This document shows positions 23,893 through 31,872 of a stretch of 52,756 bases of DNA, piece by piece. The translations under genes and the position numbers were made by a program. This stretch comes from Flammeovirgaceae bacterium UBA1842 (GTDB lineage: Bacteria > Bacteroidota > Bacteroidia > Cytophagales > Cyclobacteriaceae): NCBI GenBank assembly GCA_002338655.1, contig DDIU01000013.1:1-52756 (forward strand), written 5' to 3'. Every line of letters begins with the position of its first letter. Within the stretch, counting starts at the first letter, position 1. Below the pieces are notes generated by a model. It saw only the letters and a list, made by a program, of their open reading frames with translations, was not told the origin of the DNA and made no database searches.

Positions 23893-24912
23893 TTATTTAG
23901 TTATCGCCTTTTCTTTTTCTGGTTTTTTACTCCAAACCGGATCACTTTCCCTCCATTCAAAATATTTTGCTGCACCCGATTTTCCGCTCGCAATGAGGGC
24001 TTGAATCTTCGTTTCTGGTAGATCAAAATCCGTAGTTTTTACATCGAGCGTATCAATAAAAATCGTTCGGTTCCAGTCGTTCTTATGTAGGTGTACTTTA
24101 TTGGCCATTTCCATCATAAAGTTGATCAGACCCCCAGAATAGTTCATGATATTGGAAATTTTCTCAGGCGGACTCGCCCAATCCCGCTTAGCAAAATCGA
24201 TGACCTCCTTGGAGTCAAGCCTAAACCCTAAAGTTTCATAGTTGAACATATAACCCTCTTCTGAGCCATAATCAACTTTTTCGCCATTGGCAGGGTTTGC
24301 CAAATACCTTTTGTTGTCGAATATATTGATGGGAAAATTATAGGATACACCTCCATCCACCATGGTATCACTCGCAAATTTGTAGGCTTGAAAGTAAAGA
24401 GGAATCGACATAGACATACGAACTGCATCCCTAATGGCCACATTGGGAGTATGCTCATAGGAAAAGACCACGGATTTTTGTTGTGATAGGTTGGTGGCAA
24501 TAACGTAGAGTTCACACAAATGAGGTTGACCATTGACAATCGCATTGTGTAGGTCCATAAAAGAATAATCGGCCTTTTGTGTTTTGGCTTTAATCCTGTC
24601 ACCTATCCAGATTTGAAAAGCATCGCCTTTATTCCAACCAAATTGTTTAATGATCCGAATGATATTGGATGGGAAGAATTTGCTATGGTCTTCAAATGAT
24701 TTGAAATTGGTGCTTGCGATAAGGCCAGAAACCTCTGCTGAAGTGTAGCCTAATGCCAGCAATGTGGCATTGATCGCTCCAGCTGAGGTGCCGGCTACTC
24801 TTTTTATCCCTTTCAGAATACCATTCTTATCTAACACATCTAGCGCACCACCATAGGCGATTCCTTTTACTCCACCCCCCTCGAAGACCAAGTTTTTGTA
24901 GTTTGTGTTCAT
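23893..24912 (-). CDS. Patatin-like phospholipase
   Basis: This 339-aa protein is a predicted acyl hydrolase with a Ser-Asp dyad. It has the oxyanion-hole loop EGGGVKGIAYGGAL (Gly12-Gly14), the nucleophile elbow GTSAG (Ser43) and the catalytic Asp in DGGVSYNFPI (Asp186). No signal peptide is present, so it acts in the cytoplasm, on the inner leaflet, or is exported by another route. Patatins in bacteria include ExoU/VipD-like toxins, the CapV effector of CBASS defence and ordinary lipid-turnover enzymes. No cGAS-like cyclase is encoded here, so a CBASS assignment is not supported. It sits 4 nt after the preceding gene in a tight operon. Confidence 0.95.
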   Translation of the reverse strand: MNTNYKNLVFEGGGVKGIAYGGALDVLDKNGILKGIKRVAGTSAGAINATLLALGYTSAEVSGLIASTNFKSFEDHSKFFPSNIIRIIKQFGWNKGDAFQIWIGDRIKAKTQKADYSFMDLHNAIVNGQPHLCELYVIATNLSQQKSVVFSYEHTPNVAIRDAVRMSMSIPLYFQAYKFASDTMVDGGVSYNFPINIFDNKRYLANPANGEKVDYGSEEGYMFNYETLGFRLDSKEVIDFAKRDWASPPEKISNIMNYSGGLINFMMEMANKVHLHKNDWNRTIFIDTLDVKTTDFDLPETKIQALIASGKSGAAKYFEWRESDPVWSKKPEKEKAITK

Positions 24913-24916
24913 ACTA

Positions 24917-26164
24917 TTATTTTTGACTGAATAGATCTGCCATTAAACCAATCATGAGTAACTGATCCTTTTGATAAGTTATACCATTTTCGCCTTCCAA
25001 ATATTTGAAAATAGTTTTAAATCCAGTTTTAGGAATATCAATACCAAGTGTAGCAGATATATTGTATTTTATTTCGCCATTAGGGTTAAGGGATTCACTA
25101 AAATCATAGAAGGCATTGGCATCAAGAATTAGGCTGTAAAGCTTCTTTATTGGTATGTAATAATAAATTTCTCCGAATACCTGATTACTATCCTCATTAT
25201 CTGTTTCAACCAATCGATTATTATCATATTCCTTATATAATTTAGCCCCTATTTTTACAACTGGCTTTAAGCGTAATCTGTTTTCACCCATCGTCAAATC
25301 AATCAAATTAGGGATTAAGCTTTGCCAATAAAGGTTGCCAGCAATTCTATAATTTGTAAAAGTTTGGTTGCCTTCAATGCCTAATTGCGCCACCAAGTCA
25401 TAATTTTTAGGCTGTCCTGATTTATCATATTCGGCTATTCGGTAGCTAACAGGATAAATTGATAAATAATTAAGTGAATCTGAAGAATTCGTACTTATAA
25501 TGCCTTTAGCTGAAAAAAAGAATGGGTTTTTATATGGGAAGATATATCCTTTTTGATAGCTGAATGACGCATAAAATTCAGTATTATCTGTATCTGATTT
25601 TTCGCTAGGAATAATACCAAAATCCAAGGTATTTTCAGTTCTAGTTATATGCCCATTTAAAGATTCAACTAATTCAGTCTTGTCATCTTCACTTAATGTA
25701 AGCTTATTTTTCGTTTCATTAATTATTTGCTCCTTTGATAGTTTGAATCTGGTTGTGTCGGTTGGTGATCCTACTTTTCTTTGAATTACATAAAGGTCAT
25801 ATTGATTTTCAAATTGATAATCAAAGTCACCACTTAACAAAGCATTAATGATTTCCTGATCCACGTCAATTCTAAAACCAACCCCTTTATTAGAAGGTGT
25901 CATTACTGCATCAAGTTTAGTAATTGACAATTCCTTTTTTGATTTCATCACAAGTTTAGTATCCACTTTACCTTGATTGATTCTACCGAATGCTCCTTGA
26001 GAATGCTCATACCCTTCCGGCATATCAAATATGAGTTGAATTCTTATTTGTTTTTGATCAATGGTAGAAATGGAAATCTGAGATTCCTTAATTAATACCA
26101 ATTCCTGTGCCTGTACAGACAAGTATGTGAAGACAAATGTTATAGTAAATAAAATCCGACTCAT
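24917..26164 (-). CDS. Exported protein with probable outer-membrane beta-barrel
   Basis: This 415-aa protein has a signal peptide ending VQAQ. The first 190 residues are mixed (a charged region with KLTLSEDDKTELVESLNGH). From about residue 190 to the end, alternating amphipathic strands (EFYASFSYQKGYIF, FFFSAKGIIS, YSLILDANAFYDFSESL, YNISATLGIDIP) and a hydrophobic finish suggest an outer-membrane barrel. No family is recognised. Its start overlaps the stop of the 107-aa gene by one base, and the patatin gene follows after 4 nt, so it is translated in lockstep with both. The region is AT-rich. Confidence 0.8.
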   Translation of the reverse strand: MSRILFTITFVFTYLSVQAQELVLIKESQISISTIDQKQIRIQLIFDMPEGYEHSQGAFGRINQGKVDTKLVMKSKKELSITKLDAVMTPSNKGVGFRIDVDQEIINALLSGDFDYQFENQYDLYVIQRKVGSPTDTTRFKLSKEQIINETKNKLTLSEDDKTELVESLNGHITRTENTLDFGIIPSEKSDTDNTEFYASFSYQKGYIFPYKNPFFFSAKGIISTNSSDSLNYLSIYPVSYRIAEYDKSGQPKNYDLVAQLGIEGNQTFTNYRIAGNLYWQSLIPNLIDLTMGENRLRLKPVVKIGAKLYKEYDNNRLVETDNEDSNQVFGEIYYYIPIKKLYSLILDANAFYDFSESLNPNGEIKYNISATLGIDIPKTGFKTIFKYLEGENGITYQKDQLLMIGLMADLFSQK

Positions 26165-26487
26165 TATAAATTAAGTTTTTTTCTGTTTCCCACAACTCTA
26201 TAGTGATTCTCAACGATGTAGTCAATACAAACCGCCATATTGCTCCAACCGCTTATTAGGCTTTCAGTTAAATCCAGATCGAAATACTCAGTATCAAGTT
26301 GATTACCAAGATCATCGCTGCATATTAGTTGGTTAATATAATTTTTTAAGCTTCTCAAAAACACATTTTTATGGTAATCATGAAAATATGAAAATGTAAA
26401 GCTTTCAATATCACCATTAAAATCCGCAACATTTTTAAGTGCTTTTGTAACCTGTGCTTTTGAAGTTGTTCGGTCAATTGATTCCAT
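26164..26487 (-). CDS. Small uncharacterised cytoplasmic protein in the CHAP-patatin operon
   Basis: This 107-aa helical protein has no signal peptide or membrane helix (MESIDRTTSKAQVTKALKNVADFNGDIESFTFSYFHDYHKNVFLRSLKNYINQLI...). Aromatic residues are frequent. No domain is recognised. It is one base past the stop of the upstream membrane-protein gene and shares one base with the downstream gene. A structural or chaperone role for the adjacent large proteins is possible but only a guess from size and position. Confidence 0.75.
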   Translation of the reverse strand: MESIDRTTSKAQVTKALKNVADFNGDIESFTFSYFHDYHKNVFLRSLKNYINQLICSDDLGNQLDTEYFDLDLTESLISGWSNMAVCIDYIVENHYRVVGNRKKLNL

Positions 26488-26488
26488 A

Positions 26489-27586
26489 TTATTTATTTTT
26501 ATTTTCCGATACCGCCCCCCTCAGTTTCATAAACTTATTCAGTAAATCGAACCAAAATGGGGCTCCGAGTGAAAGTGCTAAGGCAGTAGTGGCATAACCA
26601 AAGAAATTGAGCCAAAGCATGTTAAATGCGTAACTAAGCTTATCAGTAGTGCTAAAAGCCGCATTGAGCTGTTCCTTTTTGGAGAACCTCTTACCTTGAG
26701 GTAGTATCTTTTTTACAATGTAACCGGGCAATATACTCTTGTTTTTATGCGATACTGCAAGTGTATCGGGTAGCCAAGTACCACCTCCCAGAATAGTCTG
26801 TGTTTTTTCGATATCGCCTAATAATTCTTTATTGACCTTCATTAAAGCATCCATTTTCGGATCATAAGCCGTATCAGCTTCTATGCTTATCTTCCCCAAT
26901 GAATCTAGCTTGTTAATGGTAGAGGTAGCCGTATTGCTATCTATATAGGCAGTAGCCAATGATACCATTTGCTCCCTAGTGTTTTTATCAACCGATAGTT
27001 TCTTTACCAATTGAAAGGAATTTACATTAAACACCCAGGCGATAACTATCCCAATTATGAATAATACGATCTGTAAATTACGCTTGTACCATTCTGTTGC
27101 ATTTTTCATCGTATTGTCAAACCATGATGCCATTGACGACCTGAGTTTATTCAAATTATTATCCGCTTCCTCCACTTGATTTATCAGATAATGTTCAATG
27201 TCAGTCCCAAAGTTTAATTGTCTAATACCTTCTTTCAGTTGCTCTTTATTTCCACCATTGGCTTGAAAAAGATCAACCATCACTTTAGCAAAAGTATCGG
27301 GGTTGATCGAAGAGGGTTTGCTAAATAAATTATTGGCCGAGAGAGATTTAATCTCTGGATGATTATAGAATTTGCTTACCACAGAATCAGTACGGTCTTT
27401 TACCATTGTCTGTAAAGCATGCACATTGTTATTGGTGAGCATTCTGCGGATGGCACTGTGAAGATTACGGGCTCGTAAACCTAAGTTAGTAGCAATAATT
27501 TCGGCAATAAGTGATGCCAGCAGACTGTATAATAAATAGATAAAAACCAATCCAATCACTACATCTATGGCTATGCTACCTGTCAT
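26489..27586 (-). CDS. Uncharacterised inner-membrane protein with conserved N- and C-terminal helices
   Basis: This 365-aa protein has membrane helices at about residues 6-31 (IDVVIGLVFIYLLYSLLASLIAEII), 168-187 and 325-345. The patterns VIGLVFIYLLYSLLASLIAEI near the start and GAPFWFDLLNKFMKLRG near the end recall a widespread but uncharacterised bacterial membrane family. The region between the first and second helices is helical and probably cytoplasmic (RNLHSAIRRMLTN...). The 190-320 region is likely periplasmic. It follows the CHAP gene by 3 nt and precedes the 107-aa gene by 1 nt. Function unknown; a holin-like or scaffold role is speculative. Confidence 0.85.
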   Translation of the reverse strand: MTGSIAIDVVIGLVFIYLLYSLLASLIAEIIATNLGLRARNLHSAIRRMLTNNNVHALQTMVKDRTDSVVSKFYNHPEIKSLSANNLFSKPSSINPDTFAKVMVDLFQANGGNKEQLKEGIRQLNFGTDIEHYLINQVEEADNNLNKLRSSMASWFDNTMKNATEWYKRNLQIVLFIIGIVIAWVFNVNSFQLVKKLSVDKNTREQMVSLATAYIDSNTATSTINKLDSLGKISIEADTAYDPKMDALMKVNKELLGDIEKTQTILGGGTWLPDTLAVSHKNKSILPGYIVKKILPQGKRFSKKEQLNAAFSTTDKLSYAFNMLWLNFFGYATTALALSLGAPFWFDLLNKFMKLRGAVSENKNK

Positions 27587-27589
27587 ATA

Positions 27590-28258
27590 TTACGCGTTTA
27601 AAACACTAAAGAGATAGTCTTTCGTTTTCTTGCCGTATACACCATCAATTGCCAAATGACCACTTTGCGATTGTAGTAATTTAACAGCGGTCATTGTTCG
27701 GTCGCCAAAGTAGCCATCTGAAGTGCCACAGTTAAATCCCGCAGCGTTTAAAGCATCTTGCAATTGGATAACCGACTCCCCTTTATCTTTTAATTTAAGT
27801 ATAGGGTTTGGTAATTTTATAATGCTCAATTGTTGGAGTCTTCTGAAACCGAGTATGGTTTCTGCCGGGTAAGCAGAAATTGATACTGAATTACCTTGAT
27901 TTCCACCCAGGCAATACACCCGCGAACCATTTTTCGAAAAGCCAAGAAAAAATCCAACATGGCCTTTCCAGGATTCTGGTTTTTCCCTCCAAAAAATGAC
28001 CACATCACCTGGTTCTGGAGCTTCGTCTACTTTCTGGCCAACCAATAACCAAGACCGGGCATTGGCTTTATTGGTGCGTTTTAAATCCGCTTTAAACGCC
28101 ACCCAATTGACGAAATTGCTACACCACGCAATGTCATCATTGCTTACTCCAGCAATGCCAGATTCAACGGCATAATTTACTATTCTTGGATTATCGATCT
28201 CCCCTACAATTTCCCGTTGTCCTAATTCACCCATTGCGATCTGTAGGATCGAGCTCAT
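27590..28258 (-). CDS. CHAP-type cell-wall hydrolase with C-terminal peptidoglycan-binding domain
   Basis: This is a 222-aa protein. An N-terminal CHAP/NlpC-like cysteine amidase domain (TIGR02594-type, residues 1-145) has the catalytic Cys46 in DDIAWCSNFVNW and His100 in WKGHVGFFLGF. A PG_binding_1 domain follows (about 155-222, LKLKDKGESVIQLQDALNAAGF...DGYFGDRTMTAVKLLQ). There is no signal peptide, as in phage endolysins, so it needs a holin-like or secretion route, or cell lysis, to reach the wall. It lies 10 nt after the pseudo-receiver gene and 3 nt before a membrane protein gene. Phage genes are otherwise absent, so this looks like a domesticated or dedicated lysin. Confidence 0.92.
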   Translation of the reverse strand: MSSILQIAMGELGQREIVGEIDNPRIVNYAVESGIAGVSNDDIAWCSNFVNWVAFKADLKRTNKANARSWLLVGQKVDEAPEPGDVVIFWREKPESWKGHVGFFLGFSKNGSRVYCLGGNQGNSVSISAYPAETILGFRRLQQLSIIKLPNPILKLKDKGESVIQLQDALNAAGFNCGTSDGYFGDRTMTAVKLLQSQSGHLAIDGVYGKKTKDYLFSVLNA

Positions 28259-28268
28259 AACTTAGGGG

Positions 28269-28721
28269 TTAGCGTAGCGGAATATGTATGGGGGTTCTAG
28301 AATGAAGGGTCTGTTCGTAGCTAGTCATTACACCATGAATCCTAGTTACTGGTTGTTTAAATGAACGGATCATGGCATAAATCAATGAGTTATCGAGATA
28401 GGGGTACATCAGAAATGCTTTGGCATCAATTGTACGGGCTTCTTGTAAACAATGAAAATCCAACCCATCATGTAAAAACACCAAAGGAATGGATTTAGTA
28501 ACCTCATCGTTTTTAACCATCCGGCCCAAAGAAAGCCCATCTAAAACAGGTAGGTTAACACCACAAAATATTAAATCCGGGGAATCATATTTGGCAGCAG
28601 CCAACCCATCCAGTCCATCGGAAGCATAAATGAAATCAAGATCGAAATTGGATAGGATATTGAAGATGCCTTTTTTGATTTCACTATCCTGATGAATGAT
28701 CAATACTTTTAGTCTGTCCAT
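28269..28721 (-). CDS. Degenerate (pseudo-) receiver domain protein
   Basis: This is a 150-aa CheY-like single-domain protein. The fold pattern is intact (KVLIIHQDSEIKKGIFNIL, DLIFCGVNLPVLDGL, IPLVFLHDG, AFLMYPYLDNSL), but the phosphorylation site is lost. Gly54 replaces the acceptor Asp, His84 replaces the Thr/Ser switch residue and Tyr106 replaces the conserved Lys. Only Asp12 of the acidic cluster remains. It is thus unlikely to be phosphorylated and more likely acts as a protein-binding or constitutive module. No output domain is present. It lies 10 nt before the CHAP gene, so it is probably the first gene of that operon, with a 204-bp promoter-sized gap upstream. Confidence 0.88.
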   Translation of the reverse strand: MDRLKVLIIHQDSEIKKGIFNILSNFDLDFIYASDGLDGLAAAKYDSPDLIFCGVNLPVLDGLSLGRMVKNDEVTKSIPLVFLHDGLDFHCLQEARTIDAKAFLMYPYLDNSLIYAMIRSFKQPVTRIHGVMTSYEQTLHSRTPIHIPLR

Positions 28722-28925
28722 GATTCCGATTTTTGATGGACAAGCAATTTATAATGAGAAAAAGTATTTGATTGGGAAATTTAGGTAGGTGAAGCAATCG
28801 TATTTCTATAAATACACATACAACTCGCTGATGAATAGATGGTTGCACAATTGCCTACCAGAAATGAGCGGTTTATTATTAGGTGTTTTTACCTAACGAA
28901 TTGAGTGTATTTCCCTATTGAAGAC

Positions 28926-29585
28926 TTAATGTATGAGGCCAGATTCAAATGCATACTTCACAAGACCCACGGTATTGCGTACTCCCAGTTTCTCCATGAT
29001 GCGTGCGCGATGATTCTGTATAGTTTTCTCGCTCAGGGAGATTTTTTCGGCTATTTCCTTCATGGTCAGTTCCCGGCAAATGAGCATCACCACTTCTTTC
29101 TCACGTTCGCTCAGAGCTACTGAATTATGAAAGATAGGCCTGTTTTGTTTTTGCTTTCGTTGCTCAATTGTCCCCTTTCTGAGGGCATCTACCACCAAAT
29201 CATTTTGGTAAAAATCTTTCTTTATCACTGATTCAATAGCGGCCTTAACTTCTTCTGGATCGGTATTTTTTAATAGAAAAGCATGCGCCCCTATTTCCAT
29301 TAAATAGTAGATAGACTGTTTGTTATCATGCATGGTAAGAATGATGATTTTAACATTGGGATATTTGGCTAGTATTTTTTCGGTGGCTTCAACCCCATCC
29401 ATTACTGGCATGTCCAAATCCATGAGAATGACATCTGGTGGCTGCTCTGAAACCAATTCGAGCATTTTCTTGCCATTTTCAGCTTCTTTTACCTCAGCCA
29501 CATTAGGAAAGGAACGGACCAATCTACTCATCCCCTTACGGAATAAGGTCTGATCATCAGCAATATATACTCTCCATCCCGCCAT
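28926..29585 (-). CDS. NarL/LuxR-family response regulator
   Basis: This 219-aa cytoplasmic regulator has an intact receiver (Asp10/Asp11 pocket, acceptor Asp56 in LMDLDMP, Thr in IIILTMHD, Lys in FLLKNTDP). Its C-terminal LuxR helix-turn-helix (about residues 150-215) reads LSEREKEVVMLICRELTMKEIAEKISLSEKTIQNHRARIMEKLGV. Unlike the neighbouring pseudo-receiver, it can be phosphorylated. No sensor kinase is adjacent. It lies 204 bp upstream of the pseudo-receiver/CHAP/patatin operon on the same strand, making it a candidate regulator of that operon. Confidence 0.95.
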   Translation of the reverse strand: MAGWRVYIADDQTLFRKGMSRLVRSFPNVAEVKEAENGKKMLELVSEQPPDVILMDLDMPVMDGVEATEKILAKYPNVKIIILTMHDNKQSIYYLMEIGAHAFLLKNTDPEEVKAAIESVIKKDFYQNDLVVDALRKGTIEQRKQKQNRPIFHNSVALSEREKEVVMLICRELTMKEIAEKISLSEKTIQNHRARIMEKLGVRNTVGLVKYAFESGLIH

Positions 29586-29617
29586 TAATTCAACATTCTT
29601 AAACCTGTATTAACTTT

Positions 29618-29625
29618 CAAATTTA
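29618..29625 (-). promoter_or_regulatory. TAnnTTTG promoter element before the NarL-type regulator
   Basis: Minus-strand TAAATTTG is an exact match to the -7 consensus and lies 32 bp before the start codon. No convincing TTG -33 box is seen. Confidence 0.45.
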
Positions 29626-29773
29626 ACCTTCTACCTGTACATCTTCATAAGATCGCTCTAGTTTTTATGAAATCAAAGTTTAGGGACTTACAGTACCTTT
29701 TGGAGATGTCGATATTTGCTGGTGTTTTTACACTTCTATGCATATTATTCTCATAACAGATGTAAATTAGTGC

Positions 29774-30706
29774 ATGACCATAATTCAATTTGAGTATATT
29801 ATTGCCGTTGACAACTTTAGGCATTTTGGTAAAGCAGCTGAAGCCTGTTTTGTTACGCAACCTACTTTGAGTATGCAAGTCCAAAAACTGGAAGATCAAC
29901 TGGGGGTGCTTATTTTTGATAGGAGCAAACAACCTGTGGTGCCCACTGATATTGGCAGAAGAATAATAGCCCAAGCCAGGTTAGTAGTGGGGGAATCGAA
30001 ACGGGTACAAGAAATAATAGCGGAAGAAAAAGGGGAAGTAGCCGGAGAATTGAGCATTGGCATAATCCCTACCCTATCACCCTATTTGCTGCCCCTATTC
30101 ATACATAACTTTACCGAGCGTTATCCGAAAGTAAAAGTGACTGTTTACGAGCTAATCACTGAAGAAGTAGTGCGAAGGCTTAAAAACGAAGTACTTGACA
30201 TTGGCATCATCGTTACACCCTATGAAGACCCCGGGATAATTAGTAAGACCATGTTTTATGAAGAGTTTTTTGCCTATGTATCGCACCGAAGTAAATTATT
30301 TGAGAAAGAAACGTTAGTTGCGGATGATATAGGGGAGGATGATATCTGGCTACTGAATGAGGGCCATTGCATGCGGGAGCAAGTCATTAATTTATGTAAA
30401 AACTATAAGGACAGGCAAACCCAATTTAAGTATGAAAGTGGCTCATTAGAGGCCTTGAAAAAAATCGTGGATATGCATGGTGGAATGACGATGCTTCCTG
30501 AATTGGCCACCCTCGACCTTGCCCCTAGCAAGAAACAATTTTTAAAAAGGTTTAAGGAGCCACGTCCGGTGCGAGAAGTAAGTTTGGTGATGCACAGAAG
30601 TTACTTAAAACGTAAACTCGTTGAGGTATTACACAAAGAGATTTTAGCTGCAATTCCTGATTATATTAATATCCAAAAAAATAAGGAGGTTATAAAATGG
30701 AAGTAA
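29774..30706 (+). CDS. oxyR: OxyR hydrogen-peroxide-sensing LysR-type regulator
   Basis: This 310-aa LysR-type regulator has an N-terminal winged helix (about residues 1-60, FGKAAEACFVTQPTLSMQVQKLEDQLGVLIFDR). In the C-terminal sensor domain the sequence NEGHCMREQVINLC places Cys199 and Cys208 nine residues apart, the same numbering and spacing as the redox disulfide of E. coli OxyR. It should be oxidised by H2O2 to switch on antioxidant genes. Its end overlaps the trans-sulfuration gene by 10 bp, an unusual partner: catalase, dps or ahp genes are more common neighbours and none are in the window. Confidence 0.93.
   Translation: MTIIQFEYIIAVDNFRHFGKAAEACFVTQPTLSMQVQKLEDQLGVLIFDRSKQPVVPTDIGRRIIAQARLVVGESKRVQEIIAEEKGEVAGELSIGIIPTLSPYLLPLFIHNFTERYPKVKVTVYELITEEVVRRLKNEVLDIGIIVTPYEDPGIISKTMFYEEFFAYVSHRSKLFEKETLVADDIGEDDIWLLNEGHCMREQVINLCKNYKDRQTQFKYESGSLEALKKIVDMHGGMTMLPELATLDLAPSKKQFLKRFKEPRPVREVSLVMHRSYLKRKLVEVLHKEILAAIPDYINIQKNKEVIKWK
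30683..30690 (+). promoter_or_regulatory. Strong Shine-Dalgarno site inside the 3' end of oxyR
   Basis: AAGGAGGT lies 6 nt before the ATG at 30697 and is an almost perfect anti-16S match. Strong sites are rare in Bacteroidota. It fixes the start of the trans-sulfuration gene within the oxyR coding region. Confidence 0.7.
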
Positions 30707-31842
30707 ATACATGGAAGGAGCAAACCCAATGTGTGCATAGTGGTGGGATAATAGATAAAAAAACAGGTGGGGCCATTACACCAATATATACATCTACTGC
30801 TTATGATTATCTCGGTGAAGGCCCGTTAAACTACCCACGCTATTTTAACACCCCAAATCAAAAAGTGGTGACTGAAAAAATCAGGGTGCTGGAGCATGGT
30901 GAATATGCCATAACATTCAGCTCCGGACTAGCGGCCATAAGTGCCGTTTTGCTTGCTTTGCTTAAAAAAGGGGATCACGCCCTTTTTCAAGGTGATATTT
31001 ATGGGGGGACACATCATGCTATTACCAGTGAGCTATCAAAATTTGGGATTGACTTTACCTTTACCACAGGCTTCGATAGCAGTGACTTTGAAAAGCACAT
31101 CCGAAAAGAGACGAAACTCATTTACGTGGAGACACCTTCCAATCCATTGCTCAAGATTGTTGATTTAAGAGCCATCGCTTCCTTGTGCAAATCCAATAAC
31201 CTGATTTCCATCATTGACAATACTTTTGCTTCCCCCATCAATCAAAATCCGATTGATCTGGGCATTGACGTAGTCACTCATAGTGGCACAAAATACCTGG
31301 GCGGCCACAGTGATATTACCTGTGGGGCAGTAGTTACTTCTGAAAAGTTGGGTGAAAAAATATACAAGGCCGCTGTAAATTATGGAGGTAGTCCGGACCC
31401 TCAGATGTGTTATTTATTAGAGCGTAGCTTAAAAACACTAGCGCTCAGGGTGAACAAACAAAATGAGAATGCCCAGCAGATCGCACAATTTTTAAATGGA
31501 CATAAAGCTGTTGATGCGGTGTACTACCCCGGTTTGTCTGACCACCCATCTCATACTATTGCCAAATCACAAATGAAAGGCTTTGGGGGTATGCTTTCTT
31601 TTGAAGTAAACGGTGATCCAGATACTTTTGTAAAAAAGCTGACCCTTATTAAACCAGCAATCAGCCTTGGTGGTGTGGAATCTACTATCACTTCCCCTAC
31701 CAGAACCTCACATTCTAAATTGACAGATGCCCAAAGAAAAGTGGCGGGGATAAAACCAAACTTGTTAAGGCTTTCGGTTGGGATTGAAGATGTTGGGGAT
31801 TTGATTTGGGATTTGAGGAAGGCTCTAGGTTTACTGCCATAA
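30697..31842 (+). CDS. Trans-sulfuration PLP enzyme (cystathionine gamma-synthase / gamma- or beta-lyase family)
   Basis: This is a 381-aa Cys/Met-metabolism PLP enzyme. It has the N-terminal QCVHSGG and PIYTSTAYDY segments, TFSSGLAAISAVLLALLKKGDHAL, the substrate/PLP region YVETPSNPLLKIVDL and the Schiff-base Lys199 in THSGTKYLGGHSD. The C-terminal LRLSVGIEDVGDLIWDL is typical. The family makes or splits cystathionine, linking cysteine, homocysteine and H2S; synthase and lyase cannot be separated by eye. It overlaps oxyR by 10 bp and has its own strong ribosome-binding site, so it is co-transcribed with oxyR. A stem-loop at the stop codon ends the transcript. Confidence 0.93.
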   Translation: MEVNTWKEQTQCVHSGGIIDKKTGGAITPIYTSTAYDYLGEGPLNYPRYFNTPNQKVVTEKIRVLEHGEYAITFSSGLAAISAVLLALLKKGDHALFQGDIYGGTHHAITSELSKFGIDFTFTTGFDSSDFEKHIRKETKLIYVETPSNPLLKIVDLRAIASLCKSNNLISIIDNTFASPINQNPIDLGIDVVTHSGTKYLGGHSDITCGAVVTSEKLGEKIYKAAVNYGGSPDPQMCYLLERSLKTLALRVNKQNENAQQIAQFLNGHKAVDAVYYPGLSDHPSHTIAKSQMKGFGGMLSFEVNGDPDTFVKKLTLIKPAISLGGVESTITSPTRTSHSKLTDAQRKVAGIKPNLLRLSVGIEDVGDLIWDLRKALGLLP

Positions 31843-31857
31843 AATCATGGCAGTAAA
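31830..31857. terminator. Bidirectional terminator between convergent genes
   Basis: TTTACTGCCAT and ATGGCAGTAAA form an 11-bp perfect stem with a 6-nt loop. The stem begins inside the last codons of the trans-sulfuration gene, and the hairpin lies 16 bp before the stop of the convergent lipoprotein gene. A-rich and T-rich flanks let it work both ways. Confidence 0.75.
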
Positions 31858-31872
31858 AGTAGATATTAATAC

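Noticed and set aside
23893..24912. CBASS defence system based on the patatin gene
   Set aside because: No cGAS/DncV-like cyclase, HORMA or Trip13 gene is in the window, so the patatin cannot be assigned to CBASS.
29645..29974. 109-codon minus-strand open frame over the oxyR promoter and start
   Set aside because: It overlaps the conserved OxyR helix-turn-helix region, lacks any motif and would need the oxyR start region to be coding on both strands.
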